Assembly (NCBI RefSeq): GCF_016093295.1
Contig: NZ_JAEDAL010000002.1
Coordinates: 62,001 to 126,000 of the forward strand
Length of the DNA: 64,000 nt
Direction of reading: 5' to 3'
Source: Inhella gelatinilytica
GTDB lineage: Bacteria > Pseudomonadota > Gammaproteobacteria > Burkholderiales > Burkholderiaceae_C
Positions within the stretch are counted from its first letter, which is position 1. The number at the start of each line of letters is the position of its first letter. Shown piece by piece: positions 8,585-16,698 of the stretch. A program made the translations under genes and the position numbers. The notes under the pieces were generated by a model. The model ran no database searches. It was not told the origin of the DNA and saw only the letters and a program-made list of their open reading frames with translations.

Positions 8585-9561
8585 TGCAGACGCAGCGCGT
8601 CGCCCTCTGTTTGCTGCCGGGCTTTTCGCTCCAGGCGCTGGCGGGGGTGCACGACGCGCTGACGGCCGCCAACGAGCTGCTGGACGACTGCCAGTACGAG
8701 CTCCGCTTGTTGGGGGGCGGCTTGGTGGCGGCGACCGGCGGGGCCCGCGTGGCCACGGTGTCCCCCGATCTGGAAGCGGACGCCCCCTGGGCCGCGGCCT
8801 TTTTGCTGGGCTCACCCTCGGCGCTGGAGGAGGGGCCGGTGGTGCGCGAGTGGCAGCGCCTGTGTCGCCGCTGGGCCGCGCAAGGCGCGGTGCTGGCGGG
8901 GGTGGACGGCGGCGCCTCCGTGCTGGCCAGCCTTGGCTTGCTGGATGGGCAGCGGGCCTGCGCCTCCTGGGCGCTGTTGGACACCCTGGCGCACCGCCAC
9001 CCTGGGGTGGCCTGGGCCCAGGGTTTGTGGGAGATCAGCTTGGACGGCCGCTGGCTCACCGCTGCGGGTGGGGGCGCCGCGTTGGACCTGACGGCCGCGT
9101 GGCTGGTGCAGCGCCACGGTGAGCGCCTGGGTCCCGAGCTCGCCTGGGCGCTGGGCGTGCGCGGCTTTCGCGGGCGGGACGAGCGCCAGCGTGCGCTGGA
9201 GCCGCGCGCCAACCACCCCAAGCTGGCCGAGGCCCTGGCCCTGATGGAGGCCAACCTGGGTGAGCCCCTGCCCACCGAAGACATCGCACGGCTGGTGGGC
9301 GTTTCGCGCCGGCAGCTGGAGCGGGTCTTCAAGCAGCACCTGGGCGTGTTGCCCCTGCGCCACTACCTGGATTTACGCCTGCAACGCGCCCGCCGCCTGC
9401 TGCAGCAGTCCAGCCAGTCCATCCTGCAAATCGGGCTGTCCTGCGGTTTTTCCTCGGGCCCGCACTTCTCGAATGCCTATCGGGCCCATTTCGGCCACAC
9501 CCCGCGGGACGAACGCCGGTTGCGCGGCGCCGGCGCGGAGGAGATTCCGACTCATGAGTGA
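8584..9561 (+). CDS. argR: AraC-family regulator with DJ-1/PfpI domain, ArgR-like
   Basis: Transcription factor of 325 residues. An N-terminal DJ-1/PfpI-type sensor domain (about 1-185) is followed by a C-terminal AraC-type double helix-turn-helix (about 220-315), with a first helix region IARLVGVSRRQLERVFKQHL and the typical second-helix segment CGFSSGPHFSNAYRAHFG. This architecture is shared by GlxA, CdhR and Pseudomonas ArgR, the arginine-responsive activator of the aru and aot operons. The arginine-related neighbours and TGTCGC-N8-AA half-sites upstream of the operon favour ArgR. It is translationally coupled at both ends: TGATG with the carrier gene and an 8-bp overlap with the succinyltransferase gene. 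Confidence 0.78.
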   Translation: MQTQRVALCLLPGFSLQALAGVHDALTAANELLDDCQYELRLLGGGLVAATGGARVATVSPDLEADAPWAAAFLLGSPSALEEGPVVREWQRLCRRWAAQGAVLAGVDGGASVLASLGLLDGQRACASWALLDTLAHRHPGVAWAQGLWEISLDGRWLTAAGGGAALDLTAAWLVQRHGERLGPELAWALGVRGFRGRDERQRALEPRANHPKLAEALALMEANLGEPLPTEDIARLVGVSRRQLERVFKQHLGVLPLRHYLDLRLQRARRLLQQSSQSILQIGLSCGFSSGPHFSNAYRAHFGHTPRDERRLRGAGAEEIPTHE

Positions 9562-10585
9562 CTTCCTGTTGCGGCCGGTGGCGCCGGCCGACCTGCTCGC
9601 GCTGATGCGCATGGCCGCCGCCAGCGCGGATGGCATCAGCTCGCTGCCGCACGACGAAGCGCGGCTGGCCGCGCGCATCCAGGCCTCGCGCCACAGCTTT
9701 GCCAGCGCAGACGACGCCAGCGGGGAGGAGACCTACCTCTTCGTGCTCGAAGACCTGCAGCGGGGCGCGGTGGTGGGCTGCTCCGGCATCGCCGCCAGCG
9801 CGGGCTTTTACGACCGCTTTTACAGCTACCGCAACGAGTTCGTGGTGCACGCCAGCCAGGCCCTGGGCGTGACCCAGCGCATGCACACGCTGCACCTGTG
9901 CCACGACCTCACCGGCTGCACCTTGCTGACCTCGTTCTACCTGGCGCCGGAGTACGACCAGGGCCCGGCGGCCCAGCTGCTGTCGCGAGCCCGCCTGCTG
10001 TTCATCCACGCCCACGCGGAGCGCTTTTCAAGCCGCATTGCGGCGGAGAACCCCGGCGTCGTGGACGCCCAAGGCCAAAGCCCTTTCTGGGACGCCGTGG
10101 GCCGGCGCTTCTTCGGCATGGACTACCCGCAGGCCGAGTCCGTGGTGGGCGGGCGCAGCAAGGCCTTCATCGCCGACCTCATGCCCCCGTCCCCGCTCTA
10201 CGTGGCCCTGCTGCCCGAAGCCGCGCAGTGGGCCTTGGGGCAGTTGCACCCGGTGGGGGAGCTGCCGTTCTCCATCCTCGCCGACGAAGGCTTTGACGCC
10301 GACACCTATGTGGACATCTTCGACGGCGGCCCCACGGTGGATGCCCCCCTGGCCAGCCTGCGCACGGTGCGCCATGCGCGCTGGCACACGGTTCAGCCCC
10401 AAGGCGTCGCCCCGCCGGCGGCCGGGGTTCCCAGCCTGCTGGTGCGCCCCGAGCGCGGCCGCTTTGCCGCGCTGCTGGGCACCGTCGGCACCCACTTGAG
10501 CGCCGCGGCCGTGGCCCGGGCCGAAGGGCAAGCCGGCGAGCGCTGGCTCTGTGCGCCGCTCGATCCTGTGGAGGGCGAAGCATGA
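9554..10585 (+). CDS. astA: Arginine N-succinyltransferase
   Basis: First enzyme of the arginine succinyltransferase (AST) pathway: succinyl-CoA plus L-arginine gives N2-succinylarginine. It is 343 residues, the normal AstA/AruFG length, and starts MSDFLLRPV. Family hallmarks are FYSYRNEFVVHA, CHDLTGCTLLTSFYL, a GPAAQLLSRARLLFIHAH helix, and QGQSPFWDAVGRRFFGMDY followed by a Pro-rich LMPPSPLYVALLP segment. The other pathway genes (astB, astC, astD) are not in this window. Its stop overlaps the next gene by ATGA. It links the arginine freed from cyanophycin to carbon catabolism. Confidence 0.92.
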   Translation: MSDFLLRPVAPADLLALMRMAAASADGISSLPHDEARLAARIQASRHSFASADDASGEETYLFVLEDLQRGAVVGCSGIAASAGFYDRFYSYRNEFVVHASQALGVTQRMHTLHLCHDLTGCTLLTSFYLAPEYDQGPAAQLLSRARLLFIHAHAERFSSRIAAENPGVVDAQGQSPFWDAVGRRFFGMDYPQAESVVGGRSKAFIADLMPPSPLYVALLPEAAQWALGQLHPVGELPFSILADEGFDADTYVDIFDGGPTVDAPLASLRTVRHARWHTVQPQGVAPPAAGVPSLLVRPERGRFAALLGTVGTHLSAAAVARAEGQAGERWLCAPLDPVEGEA

Positions 10586-11187
10586 AGGACCTGACCCTTG
10601 CCCGCATCACCCCGCGCCTGGGCCTGGACCTGCCGCGCTACCACCTGCGCCTGGGGCGTGTGGTGCATGCGGCCGCGGAGCTCCAGCTCTTCCGCGTCCA
10701 GACCACGCTTTTGCTGAGCAACGACCTGACGGGCGAGACCGAGTTGCACCTCAGCCCGGACGCCCTCGACCCCGCCCCCGCGGTGGAGGCCGCGCAGCGC
10801 CAAGCGGCGGCCGCGCCGGCGCAGCATGGCAGCCAGCTGGTGGTGGAGTTGCCGGGCTGGCGCGATGCGGCCGGCCGCAGCCCGTTTTGGGAGGCCTTCG
10901 GCGCGCGCTTTTTTAAAGGCGACCCGGCCGCCGCCGAAGCCCAGCTGGGCCCCGCCTGGCGCACGCATTTGGCGGCCCTGCTGCCGCGACAACTGGTTTA
11001 CCTCTCCTTCCTGGGCGAGGCAGCCGAAGCCTGCGCGGGCCGCGTGCGGGCCGACGCCGAGCCGCTCGTCCAAGCCCTCAGCGCGCTGGGCTTTGAGCCC
11101 AGTGGGCAGCTGAGGTTGGACGATGGCGGGCCGGTGATGCGGCGGCGGCTGCAGTTGTCCGGCCCAGTTGATTCGACGATGCGATGA
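10582..11187 (+). CDS. Truncated arginine N-succinyltransferase paralogue
   Basis: A 201-residue relative of AstA covering only its middle. LRLGRVVHAAAEL..LLLSNDLTGETELHL aligns with the AstA core, followed by GWRDAAGRSPFWEAFGARFF and LAALLPRQLVYLSFLG, matching the SPFW and LP..LY segments of the full-length neighbour. Roughly the first 90 and the last 60-70 residues of AstA are absent. Pseudomonas has two full-length subunits, AruF and AruG, forming a heteromer, so this may be a shrunken second subunit or a decaying duplicate. The open frame, intact motifs and ATGA coupling to astA argue for continued expression. Last gene of the operon. Confidence 0.7.
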   Translation: MKDLTLARITPRLGLDLPRYHLRLGRVVHAAAELQLFRVQTTLLLSNDLTGETELHLSPDALDPAPAVEAAQRQAAAAPAQHGSQLVVELPGWRDAAGRSPFWEAFGARFFKGDPAAAEAQLGPAWRTHLAALLPRQLVYLSFLGEAAEACAGRVRADAEPLVQALSALGFEPSGQLRLDDGGPVMRRRLQLSGPVDSTMR

Positions 11188-11240
11188 CAAGGGGGCAGCG
11201 CGTTTAGAGTGGGCCTTTCCTTCGAGGTAGGTCCAACTCC

Positions 11241-11594
11241 ATGACTTGGCAAAAGACGGAGCGAATGGCGGGTGGGCAGGTCAGCGCAGGCTTATGGGTG
11301 GGCCTCCTGGCCCCTTTTGCTCTGGTGGCCTGCAGCACCCCGCAAAGTATGAGCGCAGCGGAACTGGCATCAATCGGCCTACAAGATGGCACGAGGTACT
11401 GGGAGGCGCAACAGAAGCTCGCCCAACGGGGCTATCGCTGTTACGTCACGGGAGCTGCCCGAGAGCACTTCGATTGCACGCTGACGACGGGATATTTCCC
11501 CTCCTGCGTGTTGCGTGTCACTTTCGCGGTTGACGAGAAAAACCGGGTGTCGAGGCTGACTGTGAGCGAACCGGCATGCATCGGAACGCCATAA
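11241..11594 (+). CDS. Small putative lipoprotein
   Basis: A 117-residue protein of unknown function. An N-terminal hydrophobic segment ends in the lipobox-like LVAC, giving a probable lipidated Cys near residue 31, followed by STPQSMSAAELASIG. The mature part contains four further Cys residues and a region YWEAQQKLAQRGYRCYVTG that looks like a short alpha/beta fold. GAGG lies about 14 nt before the ATG, which is weak spacing. It is a single gene downstream of the arginine operon, converging on fdhD. No family was recognised. Confidence 0.55.
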   Translation: MTWQKTERMAGGQVSAGLWVGLLAPFALVACSTPQSMSAAELASIGLQDGTRYWEAQQKLAQRGYRCYVTGAAREHFDCTLTTGYFPSCVLRVTFAVDEKNRVSRLTVSEPACIGTP

Positions 11595-11625
11595 GCGGGC
11601 AGACCCTTCGTATGTCTATTTCCCC

Positions 11626-12441
11626 TCACGCATACCGCGTCGCCCGCCCCTCGCGCACAAAGCCATAGAGCGCCATGCCGCAGGCCTCGGCGGCGCGCAC
11701 GGCCAGTCCCGTCGGGGCGCTGACGGCGGCCAGCAGGCCGCAGCCCACGCGGGCGGTTTTGTGGACGAGCTCGTAGCTGGCGCGGCTGGTGACCAGAAAG
11801 CCACCGTCGGCCGGGTTCAGGCCGTGGCGGGCCAGGCGGCCGATGAGTTTGTCCAGCGCGCAGTGGCGGCTGGCGTCTTCGGCCACGGTGTGGATCGTGC
11901 CTTGGGCATCGATCCACGCGGCGGCGTGGGCCCCGCCCGTGCGGGCGTTGAGCGGTTGGTGGCGCGGCAGCGCTTGCAGCGCGCGGGCCAGCGCACCTTC
12001 CGCCAGTTCGATGGGGGTGAGCCGCCCGGCCGGCAGGGTGAGTAGGCTGCGCTGGTCTTCGATGCCGCACAGGCCGCAGCCCCCCGGCGCCGCCCCCAGG
12101 CGACGCCGCTGGCGCAGGGCGTCCAGCCGGTGCTCGGGCAGCTCCACGAACACGCTCAAACCCGCGCCGGTGGGCACGGCGTGCAGCTCGCCCACCTCGC
12201 TTGCCCGCTCCACCAAGCCCTCGCTCAAACAAAAGCCGAGGGCCAACTCTTCGGCCAGCAGCGGCGTGGCCATCAGGGTCAGCGCCACGCTGTCGTTGAA
12301 CACCAGGGTGATGGGCGCCTCTTCAACCAAGGGCTCGCGCGCCGGCTGGCCCGTGCCGCCCAGCGCGCAGACGGCGCTCTGCCCGTCAGCAAAGGCGTCG
12401 AGCGGGGGCAGGGCCCAGCTTGGCGCGGAGGGTTGGCTCAT
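11626..12441 (-). CDS. fdhD: FdhD sulfurtransferase for formate dehydrogenase
   Basis: FdhD passes sulfur from the IscS persulfide to the bis-MGD cofactor, which is needed for formate dehydrogenase activity. Length (271 residues) is typical. The catalytic CxxC is seen as GGCGLCGIED near residues 113-116, and conserved FdhD segments follow: a LALGFCLSEGL region and DASRHCALDKLIGRL with a GFLVTSRASYELVHK stretch. The start overlaps the stop of the upstream molybdoenzyme gene by ATGA, so the two are translationally coupled and the molybdoenzyme is its obvious client. Confidence 0.93.
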   Translation of the reverse strand: MSQPSAPSWALPPLDAFADGQSAVCALGGTGQPAREPLVEEAPITLVFNDSVALTLMATPLLAEELALGFCLSEGLVERASEVGELHAVPTGAGLSVFVELPEHRLDALRQRRRLGAAPGGCGLCGIEDQRSLLTLPAGRLTPIELAEGALARALQALPRHQPLNARTGGAHAAAWIDAQGTIHTVAEDASRHCALDKLIGRLARHGLNPADGGFLVTSRASYELVHKTARVGCGLLAAVSAPTGLAVRAAEACGMALYGFVREGRATRYA

Positions 12442-14828
12442 GCCACCGGATGCAAGCGCACCGGCAGCGCCTTGGCCGCGGGCGTGCGGGCGCCTTCGGC
12501 GACGAGGCCCAGGGGCACCAAGGGGGTGGCCTCGGGGAAGTAGGCGGCGGCGCAGCCGGCGGCCATGTCCAAGGCCCGCAGCTCAAACCCACGCAGCCAG
12601 CGCGTGCGGCCATCGTCGATGGGCAGGCCTTCGATGTCGACTTTTTGCCCTGCGTGCAAGCCCAGGCGCTGCAATTCCGCGGGGCTCAAGAACACCACCT
12701 CGCGGGTGCCGAACACGTTGCGGTAGCGGTCGTCCTGCCCGTACACCGTGGTGTTGAACTGGTCGTGACTGCGCACCGTCATCAAGAGCAGAACGCGGGC
12801 GTGTTCGCTGGCGGGCAAACGGGCGCAGGCCCGCTCTCGGACCCCGTTCACCCGCAGCGCCTGCGGGGTGAGCTGGGCCCGGCCCGTGGGCGTCCGCCAT
12901 TGGCGGTGCGCGGCCGGGTTCGGCAGCCAAAAGCCTCCGTCGTGGCTCAGCTTGAGGTTGAAGTGCTCGAACCCATCAAAGACCCCCGTTTGACACTGTT
13001 CGATCACATCGCGCAAGCGCGCGTAATCGGCCGCCCATTCGCGCCACGGAATGCTGCCGTCGTGCAAGAGCGCATGGCCGAGTTGGGCCACCAGCGCGGG
13101 CTCGCCCAGCATGTCGGGCGACAAGGGTTCTTGCATGCCGCGCGAGGCGTGCACCATGCTCATTGAGTCTTCCACGCTGACCACTTGCACCCGGCCGTCG
13201 GGGGCCCGGTCGAGATCGGTTCGGGCCAGGCAGGGGAGCAAAAGACCGGTGCGACCGGGGTGCAGGTGGGTGCGGTTGGGTTTGGTGGCGATGTGCAGGG
13301 TGAAATCGCTGGCGGAGATGCCTGCCAGCACCCGCGGGGCATCGGCCCCGGCCACGCCGAAGTTGCCCCCGAGGCTCAGCAGGGCCCGCACCGAGCCATT
13401 CAGAAGCCCCTGCGCCACGCCCACGGCATCTAGGCCCCGAGCGCGCGTCAACCGCAGGCCGGGCAGGGCGGCTTCCTGGTTGTCCAGCCAGCGATCAGGG
13501 ACCGCGTAGGTACACCCCATGGTGCGGTCGCCCTGCACGTTGCTGTGTCCGCGCACCGGGACGACGCCGGTGCCGGGCCGCCCGATCATGCCGCGCAGCA
13601 GTTGCAGGTTCACCAAGGTCTGAATGGTCGCGACCGCGTGCTCATGGTGGGTTAGCCCCATGCACCAGGTGACGAGGGTGGCGCGTGCGGAGGCCAGTTC
13701 GTCTGCAAGTTCGGTCAGCGCGGTCCGGCTCAGGCCGCTGGCCGCCTCGAGGTCTGCCCACTGGTGGTTTCGCAGGTGGGCGAGCACCGCTTCCAGACCT
13801 TCTGTGTGCTCCCGGATGAAGGCATGGTCAAAGACGACGCGGCCCGCCTCCTCCCATTCGAGCCACTGTTTCATCACGGCGAGCAGCGCGGCCTGGTCCC
13901 CGCCCACGGCGACGGGGATGACGCGCTTGGCCACTTGATGGCCGCGATCGGTCAGCATTTCGCGGATCGACTTCGGGTCGGCGAAATTGACGAAGCCGCG
14001 CTCCACCAGCGGGTTCAGCGCCAAAACGGTGGCGCCCCGCTTGCTGGCTGCATGCAGGGTGCCCATGAAGCGGGGGTGGTTGGTGGCGGGGTTTTGGCCG
14101 ATGACCAAGATGCAGTCCGCCACCTCAAAGTCGCTGAGCTGGGCCGTGCCCTTGCCCACGCCGATCTGGGCCTTCAACGCCACGCCCGAGGGCTCGTGGC
14201 ACAGATTGCTCGAGTCGGGCAGATTCGCCGATCCGTATGCCCGCGCGAGCAACTGCCACAAGAACGCCGCCTCATTGCTGGCCCGCCCTGAGGCGTAGAA
14301 GGCCACGCGGGTGGGTTCCAGCAGGCGCAATTCCGTTGCGGCCAGTCGCAGGGCTTCGGGCCAGGGAAGGGGTTCGAATCGATCCGTTTCGGCGTTGTAG
14401 CGCAGGGGTTCGGTCAGGCGCCCGGCCGCTTCAATATCCCGATCACGCCATCGGCGCAACTCGGTCAAGGTGTGCTGCGCAAAAAATGCCGCATCCGCCC
14501 GCTTGGGGGTCATCTCCCAGGCGATGGCCTTCTGGCCTTGTTCGCAACTGTCGGGCCCGAAGCTACCGGGACGGTCCGGAAAGGCACAGCCCGGGCAATC
14601 AAAGCCATTGGGCTTGTTGGCCTTCAAAAAGCTCCGCACCACCTTCAGCGGAATCCCCTGCTGCTGAAAGGCGTCGAAGGCCGCCTTCACGGCGCCCCGG
14701 CCGCCGGCGGGGGCGTCGTAAACGCCTTGGGCCGTGAGCGCGCCCTGGCCGCCGGCGGGGGCATCTTTCACGCCGTGGTGGGGGGCGACCGCGTCGCTGC
14801 TCTCAGGCTTGTCGACGGGGGAGTTCAC
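12438..14828 (-). CDS. YdeP/FdhF-family molybdopterin oxidoreductase alpha subunit
   Basis: Bis-MGD oxidoreductase of 796 residues from a GTG start, of the formate-dehydrogenase-alpha-like family that includes E. coli YdeP. It has a CxxC plus downstream Cys ([DCPGCAFPD], then SCEQG) near the N-terminus, the family NLCHEPSG motif at the molybdenum site (Cys in place of Sec), [13 protein letters not shown], and a C-terminal dinucleotide-binding domain with [12 protein letters not shown] formate or other small-molecule oxidation role is inferred from the coupled fdhD. The N-terminal 40 residues contain a 16-residue direct repeat not seen in the family core. It overlaps cysK by GTGA. Confidence 0.85.
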   Translation of the reverse strand: MNSPVDKPESSDAVAPHHGVKDAPAGGQGALTAQGVYDAPAGGRGAVKAAFDAFQQQGIPLKVVRSFLKANKPNGFDCPGCAFPDRPGSFGPDSCEQGQKAIAWEMTPKRADAAFFAQHTLTELRRWRDRDIEAAGRLTEPLRYNAETDRFEPLPWPEALRLAATELRLLEPTRVAFYASGRASNEAAFLWQLLARAYGSANLPDSSNLCHEPSGVALKAQIGVGKGTAQLSDFEVADCILVIGQNPATNHPRFMGTLHAASKRGATVLALNPLVERGFVNFADPKSIREMLTDRGHQVAKRVIPVAVGGDQAALLAVMKQWLEWEEAGRVVFDHAFIREHTEGLEAVLAHLRNHQWADLEAASGLSRTALTELADELASARATLVTWCMGLTHHEHAVATIQTLVNLQLLRGMIGRPGTGVVPVRGHSNVQGDRTMGCTYAVPDRWLDNQEAALPGLRLTRARGLDAVGVAQGLLNGSVRALLSLGGNFGVAGADAPRVLAGISASDFTLHIATKPNRTHLHPGRTGLLLPCLARTDLDRAPDGRVQVVSVEDSMSMVHASRGMQEPLSPDMLGEPALVAQLGHALLHDGSIPWREWAADYARLRDVIEQCQTGVFDGFEHFNLKLSHDGGFWLPNPAAHRQWRTPTGRAQLTPQALRVNGVRERACARLPASEHARVLLLMTVRSHDQFNTTVYGQDDRYRNVFGTREVVFLSPAELQRLGLHAGQKVDIEGLPIDDGRTRWLRGFELRALDMAAGCAAAYFPEATPLVPLGLVAEGARTPAAKALPVRLHPVA
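14692..14774 (-). repeat. 48-bp-period direct repeat in molybdoenzyme N-terminus
   Basis: Two near-identical 35-bp units (14692-14726 and 14740-14774) are spaced 48 bp apart. They encode [16 protein letters not shown] followed by [16 protein letters not shown], a 16-residue tandem duplication in the N-terminal extension. It is in frame and tolerated, so it looks like a recent slippage or recombination duplication in a disordered region. Confidence 0.8.
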
Positions 14829-15742
14829 GCCGGCAGGAACCCTTCAACCGACAGGTAGCGCTCGCCGGTGTCGTAATTGAAGCCCAGCACGCGGGCGCCG
14901 GGTTTGAGTTTGGGCAGTTGCTGTTCGATGGCGCGCAGCGTGGCGCCGCTGCTGATGCCCACCAGCATGCCTTCCTCGCGGGCGCAGCGGCGCGCCATCT
15001 CGCGGGCGGGCTCGGCTTCGACTTGAATCACGCCATCCAGCACGCTGGTGTCCAGATTCACGGGAATGAAGCCGGCGCCGATGCCCTGGATGGGGTGGGG
15101 CGAGGGCTGCCCGCCGCTGATGACGGGGCTTTGCGCCGGCTCCACCGCGAAAACTTGCAACTGCGGCCAATGCTGCTTGAGCACGCGCGCGCAACCGGTC
15201 AAGTGGCCGCCCGTGCCCACGCCCGTGATGAGCGCATCCAGACCGTCCGGGAAGTCCCGCAGGATCTCTTGCGCGGTGGTGCGAACGTGCATCTCAATAT
15301 TGGCGGGGTTCTCGAACTGCTGGGGCATCCACGAGCCGGGGATGCTCTCCAGCAGCTCTTGCGCCTTGGCGATGGCGCCCTTCATGCCCTTCTCGCGCGG
15401 GGTCAGCTCAAAGCTCGCGCCGTAGGCCAGCATCAGGCGGCGGCGCTCGACGCTCATGCTGTCGGGCATCACCAAGATCAGCTTGTAGCCCTTGACGGCG
15501 GCCACCATGGCCAGACCGACGCCGGTGTTGCCGGATGTGGGTTCCACGATGGTGCTGCCCGGGCGGAGCAGGCCCGCGGCTTCCGCGGCTTCGACCATGC
15601 CCAGGGCAATCCGATCCTTGATTGACCCCCCGGGGTTGGCGCGCTCGGCCTTGATCCACACCTCCGCTTGGGCGCCAAAGAGCCGGTTGATGCGCACATG
15701 GGGCGTGTTGCCAATGGTGTCGAGGATGGAACGGGCTTTCAT
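14825..15742 (-). CDS. cysK: Cysteine synthase A (O-acetylserine sulfhydrylase)
   Basis: PLP enzyme making L-cysteine from O-acetylserine and sulfide. The start at 15742 ([16 protein letters not shown]) gives 305 residues, near the usual length, and has GGAG upstream. The PLP Lys lies in [11 protein letters not shown], the substrate-binding loop is [12 protein letters not shown], the phosphate loop is [11 protein letters not shown], and the C-terminal segment is VGISSGA. An upstream ATG in the same frame at 15778 would add 12 residues unlike the family start. Its stop overlaps the molybdoenzyme start (GTGA), an unusual operon partner. It is divergent from nasT. Confidence 0.93.
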   Translation of the reverse strand: MKARSILDTIGNTPHVRINRLFGAQAEVWIKAERANPGGSIKDRIALGMVEAAEAAGLLRPGSTIVEPTSGNTGVGLAMVAAVKGYKLILVMPDSMSVERRRLMLAYGASFELTPREKGMKGAIAKAQELLESIPGSWMPQQFENPANIEMHVRTTAQEILRDFPDGLDALITGVGTGGHLTGCARVLKQHWPQLQVFAVEPAQSPVISGGQPSPHPIQGIGAGFIPVNLDTSVLDGVIQVEAEPAREMARRCAREEGMLVGISSGATLRAIEQQLPKLKPGARVLGFNYDTGERYLSVEGFLPA

Positions 15743-15817
15743 GAAGGCTCCAAGAAGGGGGCTGGGACCAGCCGCCACTTTAGCGACTCAGGCTGACGGT
15801 GGCCACGAAGGTTTGGC

Positions 15818-16441
15818 ATGGAACCTGCAAGACCGCAGGGGGTGAACCAACCGACGTTTTCTTCTTTGCGGGTGCTCGTGGTCGACGACGGGGCCCACCG
15901 GGTGCGTTTGATTGCTGAAACGCTGATTCAGCAGGGCCACGAGGTGGTTGCGGTGCTGGACGAAGCCACGCGCATCTTCGAGGCCGTCCAGCGACAACGG
16001 CCTGACATCGTCATCGTCGATGCCGAGGCGCCCGGCCGCGACACCCTGGAGCACCTGGCGACGCTGCATGACTCCCTGCCGCGGCCGGTGCTCATGTTTT
16101 CAGAGGACGCGCGGGCCGTGACCGTTCGGGACGCCTTGAAGGCCGGGGTCAGCGCCTATGTGGTGGCGGGCTTGCGGCCGGAGCGCTTGGAGGCCGTGAT
16201 GGCAGTGGCCTGCGCACGGTTTGACCAAGACCGCGCCCTGCGCGAGGAATTGCAAAGCGCCCAGCTTCAACTGGCGGCTCGCAAGCAAATTGAGCGCGCC
16301 AAGGGGCTGCTCATGCAAGAGCAAGGATTGAGCGAAGAGCAAGCCTACGCCCGTTTGCGGCGATTGGCCATGGACCGCTGTGAAACGCTGGCGCAGGTGG
16401 CGGAGCGTGTGGTGGAGGCGGCGAAGTTGCTGCGCTCTTGA
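15818..16441 (+). CDS. nasT: NasT-like ANTAR antitermination regulator
   Basis: RNA-binding regulator of nitrate assimilation, 207 residues: a receiver-like domain (about 18-135, VVDDG and Asp68 in IVDAEAP) followed by an ANTAR domain (about 150-205) with ERAKGLLMQEQGLSEEQAY, the ANTAR signature. The usual conserved receiver Lys is replaced (SAYVVAGL), as in NasT proteins, which are controlled by the nitrate sensor NasS rather than by phosphorylation. No NasS is encoded beside it. GAAGG sits 6 nt before the ATG. The terminator-bearing leader directly downstream is its likely target. Confidence 0.88.
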   Translation: MEPARPQGVNQPTFSSLRVLVVDDGAHRVRLIAETLIQQGHEVVAVLDEATRIFEAVQRQRPDIVIVDAEAPGRDTLEHLATLHDSLPRPVLMFSEDARAVTVRDALKAGVSAYVVAGLRPERLEAVMAVACARFDQDRALREELQSAQLQLAARKQIERAKGLLMQEQGLSEEQAYARLRRLAMDRCETLAQVAERVVEAAKLLRS

Positions 16442-16473
16442 ACCGTGCACCTGCCCCAACCTGTGTCGCGAAA

Positions 16474-16490
16474 TGCACCAGCTTGGAGCA
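16474..16490 (+). promoter_or_regulatory. Putative NtrC binding site
   Basis: TGCACC-N5-GGAGCA matches the NtrC dyad TGCACC-N5-GGTGCA with one mismatch. It lies about 62 bp upstream of the -24 element, a usual enhancer distance. A further TGCACC half-site starts at 16445. It suggests nitrogen-limitation control of the nitrate operon. Confidence 0.6.
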
Positions 16491-16542
16491 AAGCGCCCTG
16501 CGAACGGCCGCAACGAGGCCCGAGGTTGGCCTTGAAACGGGT

Positions 16543-16557
16543 TGGCACAAGGCTTGC
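16543..16557 (+). promoter_or_regulatory. Sigma54 (-24/-12) promoter of the nitrate operon
   Basis: TGGCAC-N5-TTGC at 16543-16557 matches the sigma54 consensus exactly, with GG (16544-16545) and GC (16556-16557) at the required 10-bp separation. Transcription would start near 16568, giving a leader of about 130 nt before the nrtA start. Confidence 0.85.
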
Positions 16558-16567
16558 AATGACGAAG

Positions 16568-16698
16568 GAGACCTCGGCACTGTGGGCGGGGGTCTTGGGC
16601 AAAGGCGTCCAGCAACTGTTGAGGGCAATCGGCAAAAACCGAGCGCTCGTCGACGGTCTGCTGAGACGCCTTTTTTTGTTTGTTTCTGGAGACTACGC
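16568..16698 (+). ncRNA. NasT-controlled attenuator leader RNA
   Basis: 5' leader of the nitrate operon. It contains an intrinsic terminator before the first gene: GGCGTC-CAGCA (16604-16614) pairs with TGCTG-A-GACGCC (16659-16670), followed by seven T (16671-16677). The loop region between the arms can form smaller hairpins, for example TCGG-CAAAAA-CCGA at 16630-16643. ANTAR proteins such as NasT and NasR release such terminators by binding paired hexaloop hairpins. I could not assign the two canonical hexaloops with certainty. A nasT gene directly upstream supports the function. Confidence 0.72.
16604..16677 (+). terminator. Leader attenuator terminator
   Basis: Stem GGCGTCCAGCA / TGCTGAGACGCC with one bulged A, followed by a T7 run, positioned 22 bp before the nrtA ATG. 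It would stop transcription unless opened by the ANTAR regulator. Confidence 0.8.
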
